The position numbers and the translations under genes are program-made. A stretch of DNA of 64,000 nt, taken from Seongchinamella unica. GTDB lineage: Bacteria > Pseudomonadota > Gammaproteobacteria > Pseudomonadales > Halieaceae. Position 1 is the stretch's first letter, and each line of letters begins with the position of its first letter. Where the stretch lies: positions 413,257 through 477,256 of the forward strand of contig NZ_SMSE01000004.1 of the NCBI RefSeq assembly GCF_004354085.1. The letters are read 5' to 3'. Shown piece after piece: positions 35,553 through 45,005 of this stretch. The notes beneath the pieces were generated by a model, which ran no database searches, had not been told where the DNA came from, and worked only from the letters and a program-made list of their open reading frames with translations.

Positions 35553-36709
35553 TTGATAACCTCCAGGGCGCCTTCCATCAACAGGCGGCGCGATACAATT
35601 ACTCGCATGATTTCGTTGGTGCCTTCCAGTATCTGGTGGACCCGGGTGTCCCGCACATGGCGCTCCATGGGGTATTCCCTGATGTAGCCGTAACCCCCGT
35701 GCAATTGCAGGGCGTCGTTACAGACGTTGAAGCCCACATCGGTGGCGAAGCGCTTGGCCATTGCGCAATAGGTCGACGCCTGGCTGTCCTTATTGTCCAG
35801 CTTGCTGGCGGCCAGGCGAACCATCTGCCGGGCAGCTACCAGTTCGGTCAACATGTCGGCGAGCTTGAACTGGGTCGCCTGGAAATCGGCAATCGCTGTC
35901 TCGAACTGCTTGCGCTCCTGCACGTAAGCGACCGCTTCTTCCAGCGCCTGCTGGGCCGTGCCTATGGAACAGGTGGCAATATTGATGCGTCCGCCATCCA
36001 GTCCTTCCATGGCAATGGCAAAGCCCTGGCCCTCTTCGCCGAGGCGATTGGCAACGGGCACCCGCACGTTGTCGAAGGTGACCATGCGGGTGGGCTGGGC
36101 ATTCCAGCCCATTTTTTCTTCCTTCTTGCCATAGCTGACGCCCTCCGCATCAGCGGGAATCAGCAGCGCGGAAATACCCTTGGGACCCGCCCCTCCGGTG
36201 CGCAACATCACCACCAGGACGTCGGTATCCCCGGCCCCGGAGATAAATACCTTGGCACCGTTGACCACGTAATGATCGCCATCCAGTTCCGCGGTAGTGC
36301 GCAGGGAAGCGGCGTCGGAACCCGCGCCCGGCTCTGTCAGGCAGTAGGAAGCGAGCTTGGTCCCCATCGCCAGGTCATAGCACCACTGCTCGATAATATC
36401 CTCCGAGCAGTATTTACCCACCATGCTGGTCGCCATGTTGTGGATGGTGAGAAAAGCCGTTGTGGCAGTACAGCCCTTGGCCAGTTCCTCAACGATCAGG
36501 CTCGCGTCCAGCCGGGACATGCCAAGGCCACCGGCCGTTTCCGGGGTGTACATGGCCATGAAACCCAACTCCCCCGCCTGGGCAAGTGCCTCTTTCGGAA
36601 AAATGGAATCCTCGTCCCATTTCGCCGCATTGGGAGCCAGCGCCCCCTCGGAAAATGCGCGGGCACTCTCGACGAAGGCCCGCTGGTCATCGCTAAGGGA
36701 AAAGTCCAT
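35549..36709 (-). CDS. Acyl-CoA dehydrogenase, isobutyryl-CoA dehydrogenase type
   Basis: The 386-residue flavoprotein shows CLTEPGAGSDAAS (acyl-CoA dehydrogenase signature), FISGAGDTDV, the FAD/interface motif QLHGGYGYIREYPMER and the catalytic Glu in QILEGTNEIMR. It should oxidise isobutyryl-CoA to methacrylyl-CoA with electrons passed to ETF. It is placed directly before the hydratase by a four-base overlap and 4 bases after the aldehyde dehydrogenase stop. Confidence 0.9.
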   Translation of the reverse strand: MDFSLSDDQRAFVESARAFSEGALAPNAAKWDEDSIFPKEALAQAGELGFMAMYTPETAGGLGMSRLDASLIVEELAKGCTATTAFLTIHNMATSMVGKYCSEDIIEQWCYDLAMGTKLASYCLTEPGAGSDAASLRTTAELDGDHYVVNGAKVFISGAGDTDVLVVMLRTGGAGPKGISALLIPADAEGVSYGKKEEKMGWNAQPTRMVTFDNVRVPVANRLGEEGQGFAIAMEGLDGGRINIATCSIGTAQQALEEAVAYVQERKQFETAIADFQATQFKLADMLTELVAARQMVRLAASKLDNKDSQASTYCAMAKRFATDVGFNVCNDALQLHGGYGYIREYPMERHVRDTRVHQILEGTNEIMRVIVSRRLLMEGALEVIK

Positions 36710-36713
36710 GGAC

Positions 36714-38117
36714 TCAGTTGAACTTGGCCATCACTGAGCCGAACAGCTCCTCATCGGAAGGAATCACCTTGGTTTCGGCCAGCGGCTTGGAGACCCAGGT
36801 TTCGTTGATCAGGTCGCGCCAGGTGATGTTGTGGTTGATGGAGTTACCGCCCCAGGAACCACAACCCAGGGAGAAGGTCTGGCGCATTCCGTTCCACAGG
36901 TTGCCGCTGTTGGAGGCTGCCTGTGGCTGGTTGACCATCACCCGGGAGGTGCGGGTCTCATTAGCCAGTTTCATGATGTTTTCATCGTTGTAGGAGTAGA
37001 TACCGCAGCTGTGACCCTGGCCCTGGTAAGCCTGGATTTTGTTGGTCAACTCGATCGCTTCGTCGATATCCCTGACCTTGTAAAGGGCCATGGTCACCGT
37101 GAGCTTCTCGCCGGAGAACGGGTAGTCCTTGCCGGCACCGGTTTCCGGCACAATCAGGAAGCTCTTGCCTTCCGGCAGGTCGATTCCGGCCTGGCCGCAG
37201 ATCGTCTGCGCGTGCTGGGCGACAATCTTCGGATTCAGGTGGCCATCCTCCCAGATCACCCGTTGCAGCTTGTCCTTGTTGTCCCCCTCAATCACGAAAC
37301 CGCCCTCATGCTTGAGCTTTTCCAGGAACTCGTCGTAGACCGACTCGAACACCAGTACGGAATTGTCGGAGGAACAGGAGGCCGCCAGATCCAGTGTCTT
37401 GGAGGTGCGGATTTTGTCAGCCGCCTCGTCCAGGTCGGCAGTGTCGTCGACGGTGATAACGGCATTACCCACACCCACACCCAGGGCCGGTGTACCCGAG
37501 GAGTAGGCGGCGGTCACCATCGCTTCACCCCCCGTCGCCAGCACCCGGTCGCACTGGGCCATCAGCTCATTGGTTTTGTCCAGGGAAGGGACATCGATAC
37601 TCTGCACCAGGTCCGCCGGCGCACCGCAGCGTTCGATTGCGTCACGCATGTAATCGCAGATCTTCTTGTTGGTCAGCTTGGCCCTGGGGTGCGGCGCCAC
37701 AATTATCGCATTGCGACCTTTGACCGCAGAAATGGCCTTGATCACCGGCGTGGCCTCCGGATTGGTCGACGGAGAGAGTGCACCTATCACACCCACCGGC
37801 TTGGCAATTTTTACGATATTGCGTTCGGGGAGCTCCTCGATAACACCCACCGACTTGTCGTCGATAATGTCCAGCAGGGTGGCGCGTGTCTTGCGATGGA
37901 TTTTAAGAAACTTGCCCTCGTAATTACCCAGCTGGGTTTCCTCCACCGTGAAGCGGGCGATCTCCTCGGACCTGTCTTCCCTCGCGACGGCATAGACCAT
38001 GGCGGTAATCAGTTCGTTTACCTGCTCCTGGGTATAGTCGGCTATCTGTTCCTGGGCCGCGCGGGCGCGGGCCATCATTTCGGCAATTTCCTGTGCGGGG
38101 CTTTGAGCTTCAGACAT
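36714..38117 (-). CDS. CoA-acylating aldehyde dehydrogenase (SauS/AdhE-N type)
   Basis: The 467-residue protein is not an MmsA. It belongs to the acylating acetaldehyde/sulfoacetaldehyde/succinate-semialdehyde dehydrogenase group: GVIGALSPSTNPEATP, IIVAPHPRAKLTNKK, VGVGNAVITVDDTADL and the catalytic Cys in LAASCSSDNSV. These convert an aldehyde plus CoA and NAD(P) to an acyl-CoA. It is the first gene of the valine operon, the place where CoA-dependent MmsA is found in Pseudomonas. A role on methylmalonate semialdehyde is possible but is inference; sulfoacetaldehyde or another aldehyde is equally possible. Confidence 0.85.
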   Translation of the reverse strand: MSEAQSPAQEIAEMMARARAAQEQIADYTQEQVNELITAMVYAVAREDRSEEIARFTVEETQLGNYEGKFLKIHRKTRATLLDIIDDKSVGVIEELPERNIVKIAKPVGVIGALSPSTNPEATPVIKAISAVKGRNAIIVAPHPRAKLTNKKICDYMRDAIERCGAPADLVQSIDVPSLDKTNELMAQCDRVLATGGEAMVTAAYSSGTPALGVGVGNAVITVDDTADLDEAADKIRTSKTLDLAASCSSDNSVLVFESVYDEFLEKLKHEGGFVIEGDNKDKLQRVIWEDGHLNPKIVAQHAQTICGQAGIDLPEGKSFLIVPETGAGKDYPFSGEKLTVTMALYKVRDIDEAIELTNKIQAYQGQGHSCGIYSYNDENIMKLANETRTSRVMVNQPQAASNSGNLWNGMRQTFSLGCGSWGGNSINHNITWRDLINETWVSKPLAETKVIPSDEELFGSVMAKFN

Positions 38118-38181
38118 GGTTGATTCTCGTCAATTATTAGCGATGGGCCCAGATTCTAGCACCGGGCAGGATAGCACCACA

Positions 38182-38221
38182 TTGACTAAATTGCGAAATA
38201 CATGGACTATATTGCGATATG
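38182..38221. promoter_or_regulatory. 21-bp-spaced direct repeat, candidate MmsR operator
   Basis: TTGACTAAATTGCGAAATA (38182-38200) and TGGACTATATTGCGATATG (38203-38221) are near-identical copies with a 21-base period, two helical turns, in direct orientation. This is the spacing AraC-type activators use. It lies between the valine operon and the MmsR-like gene and reaches that gene's ATG. Confidence 0.6.
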
Positions 38222-39100
38222 AGCAACCCATCAAAATGGCCGCTGCCGACTGCCGGAGTGCGCTTTCTGAGCCCCAGTTTCATGCTGGAAAAGCTGGCGC
38301 GCCACCCGCTGACCAAGGACTGCTACCCCACCGCCATGGGCTACTACCCGGAGGCCGCCGGACACCGCATGGAACGTGAGCGCCACGATGACAACCTGCT
38401 GTTATATTGCACTGCGGGGCGAGGCAGCCTATCCGTTGGCGATTGGCAGAGTGAGGTGCTTCCGGGCAATATCATGCTCCTGCCCCAGGGCGTTACCCAC
38501 GCCTATCGGGCAGATTCGACAGCCCCCTGGACCCTGTACTGGGTACATTTTCAGGGCGCCAGTACCCGCGTCTTCATGCAGTATCTTGGTTACCGGGAGG
38601 ACAGACCACTGGTGGACGCAGGGGTCTCGCCACTGCTCATTGGCGCCTTTACCAGTCTGCTGGAAGTCCGTCGCACGGGTTACTCCACCCGGGCATTCAT
38701 CAATGCCGCCAACCAGTTGCGCCACCTGTTAACCCAGATTTCGCTGGAAATGAGTGCCCACGCCGGCAGGCTGCAGTCAGGCTTTGAACTGGAGCATGTG
38801 CAGGCCTATATGCTGGAGCATATCGACCGGCCACTCAGCCTCGATGCGCTGGCACAGGTGGCAAACATGTCCAAGTACCATTTTTCCAACCGCTACAAGG
38901 AACTCACCGGCTACTCGCCCATCCGGCATTTCCTGAATATGAAAATGGAACACGCCTGCCACCTGCTTGACTCGACGGAACTCGGCGTCGGTGAGATCGC
39001 CAGTCGGGTGGGTTACGAAGACCCGCTGTACTTTTCCCGCCTGTTTCGTAAAACGATTGGCAGTTCAGCCCGCAAATACCGCGCCTCGACCCGCAAGTGA
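38219..39100 (+). CDS. mmsR: AraC-family regulator, MmsR-like
   Basis: The 293-residue protein is similar in length and layout to Pseudomonas MmsR, the activator of mmsAB. An N-terminal cupin domain (~35-165: LLLYCTAGRGSLSVG, GNIMLLPQGVTHAYRAD) is followed by two helix-turn-helices (LDALAQVANMSKYHFSNRYKE, GEIASRVGYEDPLYFSRLFRK). It is divergent from the valine operon, as in Pseudomonas. The ATG at 38219 keeps the conserved N-terminal extension but overlaps the second operator repeat, so the gene has a very short or no leader. Confidence 0.82.
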   Translation: MSNPSKWPLPTAGVRFLSPSFMLEKLARHPLTKDCYPTAMGYYPEAAGHRMERERHDDNLLLYCTAGRGSLSVGDWQSEVLPGNIMLLPQGVTHAYRADSTAPWTLYWVHFQGASTRVFMQYLGYREDRPLVDAGVSPLLIGAFTSLLEVRRTGYSTRAFINAANQLRHLLTQISLEMSAHAGRLQSGFELEHVQAYMLEHIDRPLSLDALAQVANMSKYHFSNRYKELTGYSPIRHFLNMKMEHACHLLDSTELGVGEIASRVGYEDPLYFSRLFRKTIGSSARKYRASTRK

Positions 39101-39171
39101 CCGTTCCGGAAGGCCGGATTGCTGACCTCCGACACCATCCCGGCCGATTTTCGGCCGCGGAACGGGTTAGG

Positions 39172-39663
39172 CTAGATACGACAGTTGGCGGGAGCGTACT
39201 TGTTTTCGACACCATCGGGCGCCGGCGCGGGCCGGCAGGTCCAGACTATTTCGCCAGTGGAGGTGCTGGGCACGAGTTGCAGTTGCTTGTTGTCCGCCGG
39301 AGTGTTGGGTAGATCCAACGTGATCGATATTGTTCCTGGTACTGGATTTACCGTCACCATCAATTCTTTAACAAAGTCATAAGCGTCATAGTCAGCAGGA
39401 TCCGGAAGCCCGGCATCACTATTATTAGTCGGCCACTCATAACCATTGGTGTAAAAGTACTCGCTGACGGAGGTCTTCGCCTCGCCCATAAATCCCATCG
39501 CTTCCGACACCTTGGACCGGGTGGCGTACTCCACATAGGCGGGCATGGCGATCACGGCAAGAATGCTGACGATGGTCACCACGATCATCAATTCAATCAC
39601 GGTGAAGCCGGCCTGAGCGCGGGTACACCCAGGGGCGCGCGGTGCTTGAGCTTCAGTGTTCAT
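39172..39663 (-). CDS. Type IV pilin-like protein
   Basis: The 163-residue product has a prepilin leader ending QAG followed by FTVIELMIVVTIVSILAVIAM, with Glu at mature position 5, exactly the PilD cleavage and assembly signature. The mature protein has two late Cys (WTC, ANC) that could form the D-region disulfide. It is shaped like a major or minor pilin subunit. The leader is 19 residues, longer than the usual 6-7. It overlaps the upstream HAMP-protein gene by four bases; the rest of the pilus machinery is not in the window. Confidence 0.85.
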   Translation of the reverse strand: MNTEAQAPRAPGCTRAQAGFTVIELMIVVTIVSILAVIAMPAYVEYATRSKVSEAMGFMGEAKTSVSEYFYTNGYEWPTNNSDAGLPDPADYDAYDFVKELMVTVNPVPGTISITLDLPNTPADNKQLQLVPSTSTGEIVWTCRPAPAPDGVENKYAPANCRI

Positions 39664-40169
39664 GGGCCTGCCTCCGCCTCGGTCTGCAACTGCCCCATGG
39701 CCGCGAGCAGCCTCTGAAGGGGAGCCGACACGTCATCCCCCGATGCCTGGGCCACGCTGGCCGCCTCGGCCAGTGCTTTCAACTCCGCTACCCGGGCACA
39801 TAACTGGTCGAGGCCGGCGTTAATCTCCAACGCCTCTTCCTGGAACATGTCCTTGTCGCGCAGGGAAATGCGCGCAGTCAGGTCGCCGGCCCCAAAGGCG
39901 CGCAGTTGTCGGGAGAACACAAAAATGGGACCGGCAATGCGGTGGGTGGAACGCAGGCTCAGGTACCAGACGCCGCATACCAGCAGCAACTCAACCAGGC
40001 CAATCAGCGCGGCGGAGGAAGAGGACAGTTGCAGGGCGAACGTTCCCGGCACCAGCATGCCGGCGATAAGGATCAGGTTGGCCACAAGCACCGTCATCGC
40101 TACCAGTACGATGGCATAGTGGTGCTGGAATTTTTTATTGATAACTATTATTTTGCGCCGATTCTGCAT
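39660..40169 (-). CDS. HAMP-domain membrane protein without an output domain
   Basis: The 169-residue protein has two hydrophobic segments (~20-42 and ~52-72), then RIAGPIFVFSRQLRAFGAGDLTARISLR, a HAMP-domain signature as in chemoreceptors and kinases, and a helical tail (~115-165). There is no kinase, methyl-accepting, GGDEF or HD-GYP output. Its start lies in AT-rich leader DNA and its stop overlaps the pilin start. It may pass a signal to a partner or assist pilin function; role unknown. Confidence 0.7.
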   Translation of the reverse strand: MQNRRKIIVINKKFQHHYAIVLVAMTVLVANLILIAGMLVPGTFALQLSSSSAALIGLVELLLVCGVWYLSLRSTHRIAGPIFVFSRQLRAFGAGDLTARISLRDKDMFQEEALEINAGLDQLCARVAELKALAEAASVAQASGDDVSAPLQRLLAAMGQLQTEAEAGP

Positions 40170-40340
40170 GACCGCCCCTACTGCCCTTGTTATTCCCTCT
40201 AGACTAAGGCACTGGCACCCTCTATAACAAGTAACAAGGTGACAACTCGGGAGAAAATGTGACGGGACTCACAACCGCTCCGGGATAGTCGCTCAACCGC
40301 TGCATAAACGCACCCGCCAGCGGCGGTCATGACCCGGGTT

Positions 40341-41039
40341 TCACCAGCCCAGTACCTGTTTGACGAAGGGAATGGACAGCGCCCGTTTGCGGGCCAGGGA
40401 TGCCCGGTCCAGCCGGTCCAGTAGTTCCAGTAACTGGGCCAGGTCGCGTGGGGCCCGAGTGACGATATAGCTGGCCACCTCATCGCCCAGGTTCAGGCCC
40501 CGCCGGGCGGCGCGAAACTGCAGAATTGCCCGCTTCTGTTCATCACTGCCACTTGCCAGTTGGTAAACCACGCCCCAACTCAAGCGGGAGCTCAGGTCCG
40601 CCAGTTCCACTTCCAGGGCCCTGGGAGCACCGGCGGCCGCTATCAGTAGCCGGCAACCCCATTCCCGCGCGCGGTTGTAGAGCCCGAACAGTGCATGTTC
40701 CCAGGCCTGTTGCCCCAGCACCACTTCCAGGTCATCCAGGGCAACAAGCCCCAGTGTCTCCACGCCCGCCAGCACCTCGTCCGGTGGATACACCGACAGT
40801 TCCCTCAGCGGCAGGTACAGGGCGTTGTCGCCCGCCAGGTGACAGGCGCCCTGGAGCAGGTGCGACTTGCCACTACCCCGATTACCGTGAATAAAGACCA
40901 CCGACTCACCCCGCCCCTCGCTCACGCTGCGCACCGCTGCAACCAATGCCGCGCTGCTATCGGTGGTGAGAAAGTTGTCCAGGGTGGCATCATCCCGTAA
41001 CTGCACCAAAAGCGGCAGTTGCTGGCCAGACTGGGCCAC
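40341..41039 (-). CDS. hda: DnaA regulatory inactivator Hda
   Basis: The 232-residue AAA+ protein has the N-terminal clamp-binding peptide (QQLPLLVQL), Walker A IHGNRGSGKS, the sensor/Walker B region LVALDDLEVV and an arginine-containing lid. Hda with the beta clamp stimulates ATP hydrolysis by DnaA, limiting re-initiation. It starts at a GTG at 41039, two bases past the PerM-like stop, so the pair is probably co-transcribed. Confidence 0.92.
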   Translation of the reverse strand: MAQSGQQLPLLVQLRDDATLDNFLTTDSSAALVAAVRSVSEGRGESVVFIHGNRGSGKSHLLQGACHLAGDNALYLPLRELSVYPPDEVLAGVETLGLVALDDLEVVLGQQAWEHALFGLYNRAREWGCRLLIAAAGAPRALEVELADLSSRLSWGVVYQLASGSDEQKRAILQFRAARRGLNLGDEVASYIVTRAPRDLAQLLELLDRLDRASLARKRALSIPFVKQVLGW

Positions 41040-41040
41040 G

Positions 41041-42123
41041 CTAATCTCCCCCGTACAAATCGCTGGAGCGATAGTGATACATGGCGTGGCGAAGAAAAAC
41101 CATGATCACGGCTGCCACCGGCAAGGCCAGCACAACCCCCACGAAGCCCGCTATCTGACCGCCTGCCATCAGGGCAAAAATGACTGCCACCGGGTGCAAA
41201 CCGATTCGGTCCCCCACCAATACCGGAGTCAGTAACATGCTCTCCACAGCCTGGCCTATCGCAAACACCAGCCCGACCCACAGCAGCACCGTCCAGTCCT
41301 GGAACTGGGCGTAGGCGGCGATAAAGGAAGCGACGATACCCACCATAAAACCCAGGTAAGGCACAATACTGGCAAGCCCCGCAATCACTCCCAGCAGCAT
41401 GGCCAGCTGCAGCCCCACCAGCCACAGGCCAGTCGCATAAATCACCCCCAGGGCGCACATCACCAGGAACTGTCCGCGAAGAAAGGCGCCAACCACTTCA
41501 TCGGCCTCACTCGCCAGCTCGACGGTCGTTTCCTGCCAGGCCAGCGGGAACAATGCCAGGGCCTTTTTCATCAGCCGGTTCCAGTCACGCATCAGGTAAA
41601 AGGCAACGACCGGCACCAGGGCAAGATTGGCAAGGCCGAGCAACATACTGGCACCGGACCCGGTAATCTTCTTCAGCGACTGGGCCGTGAATCTGCCCAC
41701 CGATTGCCAGTTGTCTGCCAACTGGCCGGTCCAGTCCACCGGGGGCAACTTTCTGGCCGGAAGGTCCAGGCGCTGCTGCAGCCAGGGCACGGCTTCGCCG
41801 ATAAACCAGTTGTAAATCTGCGGAATTTTCCCGATCAGCGCGTCCAGCTGGACCAGCAACATGGGCAGGGCGAACACCAGTGCCACCGCAACAATTGCAG
41901 AGAACAGCAGGAACACAATCGCCACCCCCAGCGTGCGCCCAACACCCTTGTCCTCCAGCCGGTCCACCAGCGGATCGCCCAGGTAGGCGATCAGAGCACC
42001 CAGCACGAAGGGAGACAGAATCGGTTGCAGCAGGTAGAGCAGCGCTCCCAGCGCCACGACCACCGCAAGCGCCAACGGCCAGCGATAGGACGACATCTGC
42101 TCCGGGGGTTCTAATTGGTCCAC
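41041..42123 (-). CDS. AI-2E/PerM-family transporter-like protein
   Basis: The 360-residue membrane protein has about eight hydrophobic segments and the AI-2E family motifs (VAFYLMRDWNRLMKKAL, GLASIVPYLGFMVGIVAS, PVLVGDRIGLHPVAVIFAL). PerM-type members have been linked to permease function and autoinducer export, with actual substrate unclear. The start is GTG at 42123 (or ATG at 42096). It overlaps the DUF2066 stop by 13 bases and is followed immediately by hda, a common order in this group. Confidence 0.88.
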   Translation of the reverse strand: MDQLEPPEQMSSYRWPLALAVVVALGALLYLLQPILSPFVLGALIAYLGDPLVDRLEDKGVGRTLGVAIVFLLFSAIVAVALVFALPMLLVQLDALIGKIPQIYNWFIGEAVPWLQQRLDLPARKLPPVDWTGQLADNWQSVGRFTAQSLKKITGSGASMLLGLANLALVPVVAFYLMRDWNRLMKKALALFPLAWQETTVELASEADEVVGAFLRGQFLVMCALGVIYATGLWLVGLQLAMLLGVIAGLASIVPYLGFMVGIVASFIAAYAQFQDWTVLLWVGLVFAIGQAVESMLLTPVLVGDRIGLHPVAVIFALMAGGQIAGFVGVVLALPVAAVIMVFLRHAMYHYRSSDLYGGD

Positions 42124-43148
42124 TGGTATACCAGTTCGCCGGGCAGCGCATCCTGTGGTTGCAGCCGTTTGTTGAGCTGGATAATGGAAGCAAGTTGCGC
42201 GGCATCGGCCGCGGCGTCCAGTCCGAATTCAACGCGGTCGCCACTGATGGACGCGATATTGGCGTGCTCTATGAGTTCCAGGCTTTCCAGCCATTTTACG
42301 ATTGCCGTGTAATCGGAAAAGTCCACCACGCCATGAACGACCAGATGAACCCGGTCATCGGTAATACCCGTGGGTGCAACCGCGTAACGCGAAGCCATCT
42401 CCTCCGCTGCGAGGGCCACGCCATCGCGCATAAAACCTGCCGCACCGGGGGCCTGGCTGCTGCGATCCAGGCGGTGATTACCGTACAGATAGCTCCAGTC
42501 CCCCGTCCACTGACCGTTCGATAGCAGCACTGCCCTGCCCACCAGCAGGTTTTCAGCGTTGTAGCGGACAGAGGCCGACTGGACTGCCATGCCGCGCAGC
42601 TCCCAGATATCGCCCAGCCCGATCGTGGTCGCATCGGCCAGATCGAACAGCGGCAGCTGCACGGGAACCCCCCTGCGCTCAAACGCAGACACCAGCTCGG
42701 CAGCCAGCCCAGGCGTATCGGCGAAGCTGACCCACTGGCGAACGCCGTCGATCTCTACCGCCATCCACACCAGAACCCGGGGACGATTGGCTGTCCACAG
42801 CGGCAGTCGGGCATTGGTCAGCAGGCGGTTAATGAAGGAATCGTCGAATTCAAATCGCGCACTCAGTTCATCACCGGTCTGTTCATCGCGGACATAGGCA
42901 TATTGCTGGACATGGCTGCGGGCCTCCGGCAACGCGGCGATAATTTCCGGGTGCTGCAACACCTCTTCACTGCCGGACACCTTGACCAACACCTCGGCCA
43001 GCGCGTCGCGGGAGGCGCTGGCCAACGCGCTACGGCCCTGGTCGATGACCGGCACCTGGGCCGAATGCAGGTTCCTGACCACCTCTGCCGGGGTTGCTGC
43101 AGCATATAGCATCAGGGCGAAAAGCAGCCCCTGGAAAGACTTGGACAC
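42111..43148 (-). CDS. DUF2066 exported protein
   Basis: The 345-residue protein (GTG at 43148) has a signal peptide ending AAATPA and the DUF2066 pattern: ALASASRDALAEVLVKVSG, VLVWMAVEIDGVRQW, GRAVLLSNGQWTGDW, FSDYTAIVKWLESL. Function is unknown; it is often found near purM and hda. An AGGA precedes the GTG; an in-frame ATG at 43229 would push the signal segment to residue ~30. Confidence 0.85.
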   Translation of the reverse strand: MSKSFQGLLFALMLYAAATPAEVVRNLHSAQVPVIDQGRSALASASRDALAEVLVKVSGSEEVLQHPEIIAALPEARSHVQQYAYVRDEQTGDELSARFEFDDSFINRLLTNARLPLWTANRPRVLVWMAVEIDGVRQWVSFADTPGLAAELVSAFERRGVPVQLPLFDLADATTIGLGDIWELRGMAVQSASVRYNAENLLVGRAVLLSNGQWTGDWSYLYGNHRLDRSSQAPGAAGFMRDGVALAAEEMASRYAVAPTGITDDRVHLVVHGVVDFSDYTAIVKWLESLELIEHANIASISGDRVEFGLDAAADAAQLASIIQLNKRLQPQDALPGELVYQWTN

Positions 43149-43302
43149 ACTGGCATCCTGAATGAACCCGAGATCGTCGCATTGTAACAGCCCTTTCGAA
43201 GCAGGTGCAGCGCGATCCAATTTCAGCATTATGACAGGTGCGCCACCGGCCCAGTCGTACTAAAATGGCGCCCCTCTCTAATTCCATGGATCGCCCGACA
43301 AC

Positions 43303-44343
43303 ATGAGCAGTGACAGCAAGCAGCCCTCTCTGAGCTACAGGGACGCAGGGGTCAACATCGACGCGGGTAACGCCCTCGTAGAACGTATCAAGGGAGTATC
43401 GCGCAGGACCGCCAGGCCAGAAGTTCTCGGCGGGCTGGGCGGTTTCGGCGCCCTGTGTGAAATCCCCGAAGGCTATAAACAACCGGTGTTGGTCTCCGGT
43501 ACCGACGGCGTCGGCACCAAGCTTCGCCTGGCCATGGACCTGGGCATTCACAATACCATCGGCATCGACCTGGTGGCCATGTGCGTCAACGACCTGGTGG
43601 TTGCGGGCGCGGAGCCCCTGTTTTTCCTCGACTACTACGCCACCGGTGCCCTCAACGTGGATACGGCAGCCGATGTGGTCGAAGGTATAGGTCGCGGCTG
43701 TGAACTGGCCGGGTGCGCCCTGGTCGGCGGCGAGACCGCGGAAATGCCGGGCATGTACGAGGGCGAGGACTACGATCTGGCGGGATTCTGCGTCGGCGTG
43801 GTGGAAAAGTCCGCCATCATCGATGGCAGCAAGGTCTGCGAAGGCGATGTACTGGTGGGCATTGGCAGCAGCGGCCCGCACTCCAACGGCTACTCCCTCA
43901 TCCGCAAGATAATCGAGGTCAGCGGCGCCGACCTCGGCCAACCGCTGGGATCGGGCACACTGGCGGAGGCCTTACTGGCCCCCACCACCATCTACGTCAA
44001 GTCCCTGCTGGCGCTGTTCAGTGCGGTGGATGTCAAGGCCCTGTCCCACATTACCGGCGGCGGCCTGCTGGAGAACATACCCAGAGTCTTGCCCGATAAC
44101 TGTAATGCCCGCATTGATACCGATAGCTGGCAGTGGCCCGAAGTATTCAGCTGGCTGCAACGGGAGGGCAATGTGGAGCCCCGCGAAATGTATCGCACCT
44201 TCAACTGTGGTGTGGGGATGGTGGTCTGCGTGGCCGCCGACGATGCCGCGGCGACCATCGAACTGCTGCAGCAGTCAGGGCACAACGCCTGGCAGATTGG
44301 CGCTATCACCGCCGGCACTAACGAGGTAGAGCTGACCCCGTGA
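43303..44343 (+). CDS. purM: Phosphoribosylformylglycinamidine cyclo-ligase PurM
   Basis: The 346-residue enzyme shows [36 protein letters not shown] and [13 protein letters not shown], all PurM signatures. It closes the imidazole ring of AIR using ATP in purine synthesis. It overlaps purN by four bases (GTGA). Confidence 0.98.
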   Translation: MSSDSKQPSLSYRDAGVNIDAGNALVERIKGVSRRTARPEVLGGLGGFGALCEIPEGYKQPVLVSGTDGVGTKLRLAMDLGIHNTIGIDLVAMCVNDLVVAGAEPLFFLDYYATGALNVDTAADVVEGIGRGCELAGCALVGGETAEMPGMYEGEDYDLAGFCVGVVEKSAIIDGSKVCEGDVLVGIGSSGPHSNGYSLIRKIIEVSGADLGQPLGSGTLAEALLAPTTIYVKSLLALFSAVDVKALSHITGGGLLENIPRVLPDNCNARIDTDSWQWPEVFSWLQREGNVEPREMYRTFNCGVGMVVCVAADDAAATIELLQQSGHNAWQIGAITAGTNEVELTP

Positions 44344-45005
44344 ACACCCCCGGCAAGGCTCGCATCGCCATTCTCATTTCCGGTCGCGGCTCCAACATGC
44401 AGGCCTTCATCGATGCCTGCGAGGCCGGCGAGCTCGATGCCTCCATCGCCCTGGTGCTGAGCAACAATCCCGACGCGGCCGGGCTGGCGCGCGCCAACGC
44501 GGCTGGCATCCCCACGACCTGCGTGAATCACCGCGATTTCGACAGCCGCGAGGCGTTTGACGCCGCGCTGGTCCGGACACTGGAGCCAGTGCAGCCGGAC
44601 CTGGTGATCCTGGCAGGGTTCATGCGCATACTGACCCCGGTATTTATCACACCTTTTGCCGGAAAATTATTGAACATTCACCCATCCTTGCTGCCAAAAT
44701 ACCCGGGACTCGACACTCATCGCCGTGCCCTTGAGGCCGGCGACAGGGAAGCTGGCGTCACGGTACATTTTGTGACGCCCGAACTTGACGGTGGGCCACC
44801 GATCATCCAGGCGAAAGTCCCCATAGAAGACGGCGATACGCCGGAAACGCTGGCAGCAAGGGTGATCGTGCTGGAACACGTTATTTACCCCATTGCTGCG
44901 AAATGGCAACTGCAGCGCCGACTGCGACTCGACCAACAGGGAGCAACACTGGATGGTAAACGTATACCTGCCTCTGGCATCAATTATGTCCCGGGCATTG
45001 AATAG
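44340..45005 (+). CDS. purN: Phosphoribosylglycinamide formyltransferase PurN
   Basis: The 221-residue enzyme shows [25 protein letters not shown] and the catalytic set [12 protein letters not shown] with His and later Asp in [11 protein letters not shown]. It transfers formyl from 10-formyl-tetrahydrofolate to GAR. The GTG start is coupled to the purM stop. Confidence 0.97.
   Translation: MNTPGKARIAILISGRGSNMQAFIDACEAGELDASIALVLSNNPDAAGLARANAAGIPTTCVNHRDFDSREAFDAALVRTLEPVQPDLVILAGFMRILTPVFITPFAGKLLNIHPSLLPKYPGLDTHRRALEAGDREAGVTVHFVTPELDGGPPIIQAKVPIEDGDTPETLAARVIVLEHVIYPIAAKWQLQRRLRLDQQGATLDGKRIPASGINYVPGIE

Noticed and set aside
36831..38123. 430-codon plus-strand ORF antisense to the acylating aldehyde dehydrogenase
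   Set aside because: No known motif, and the minus-strand gene has catalytic residues and operon context.
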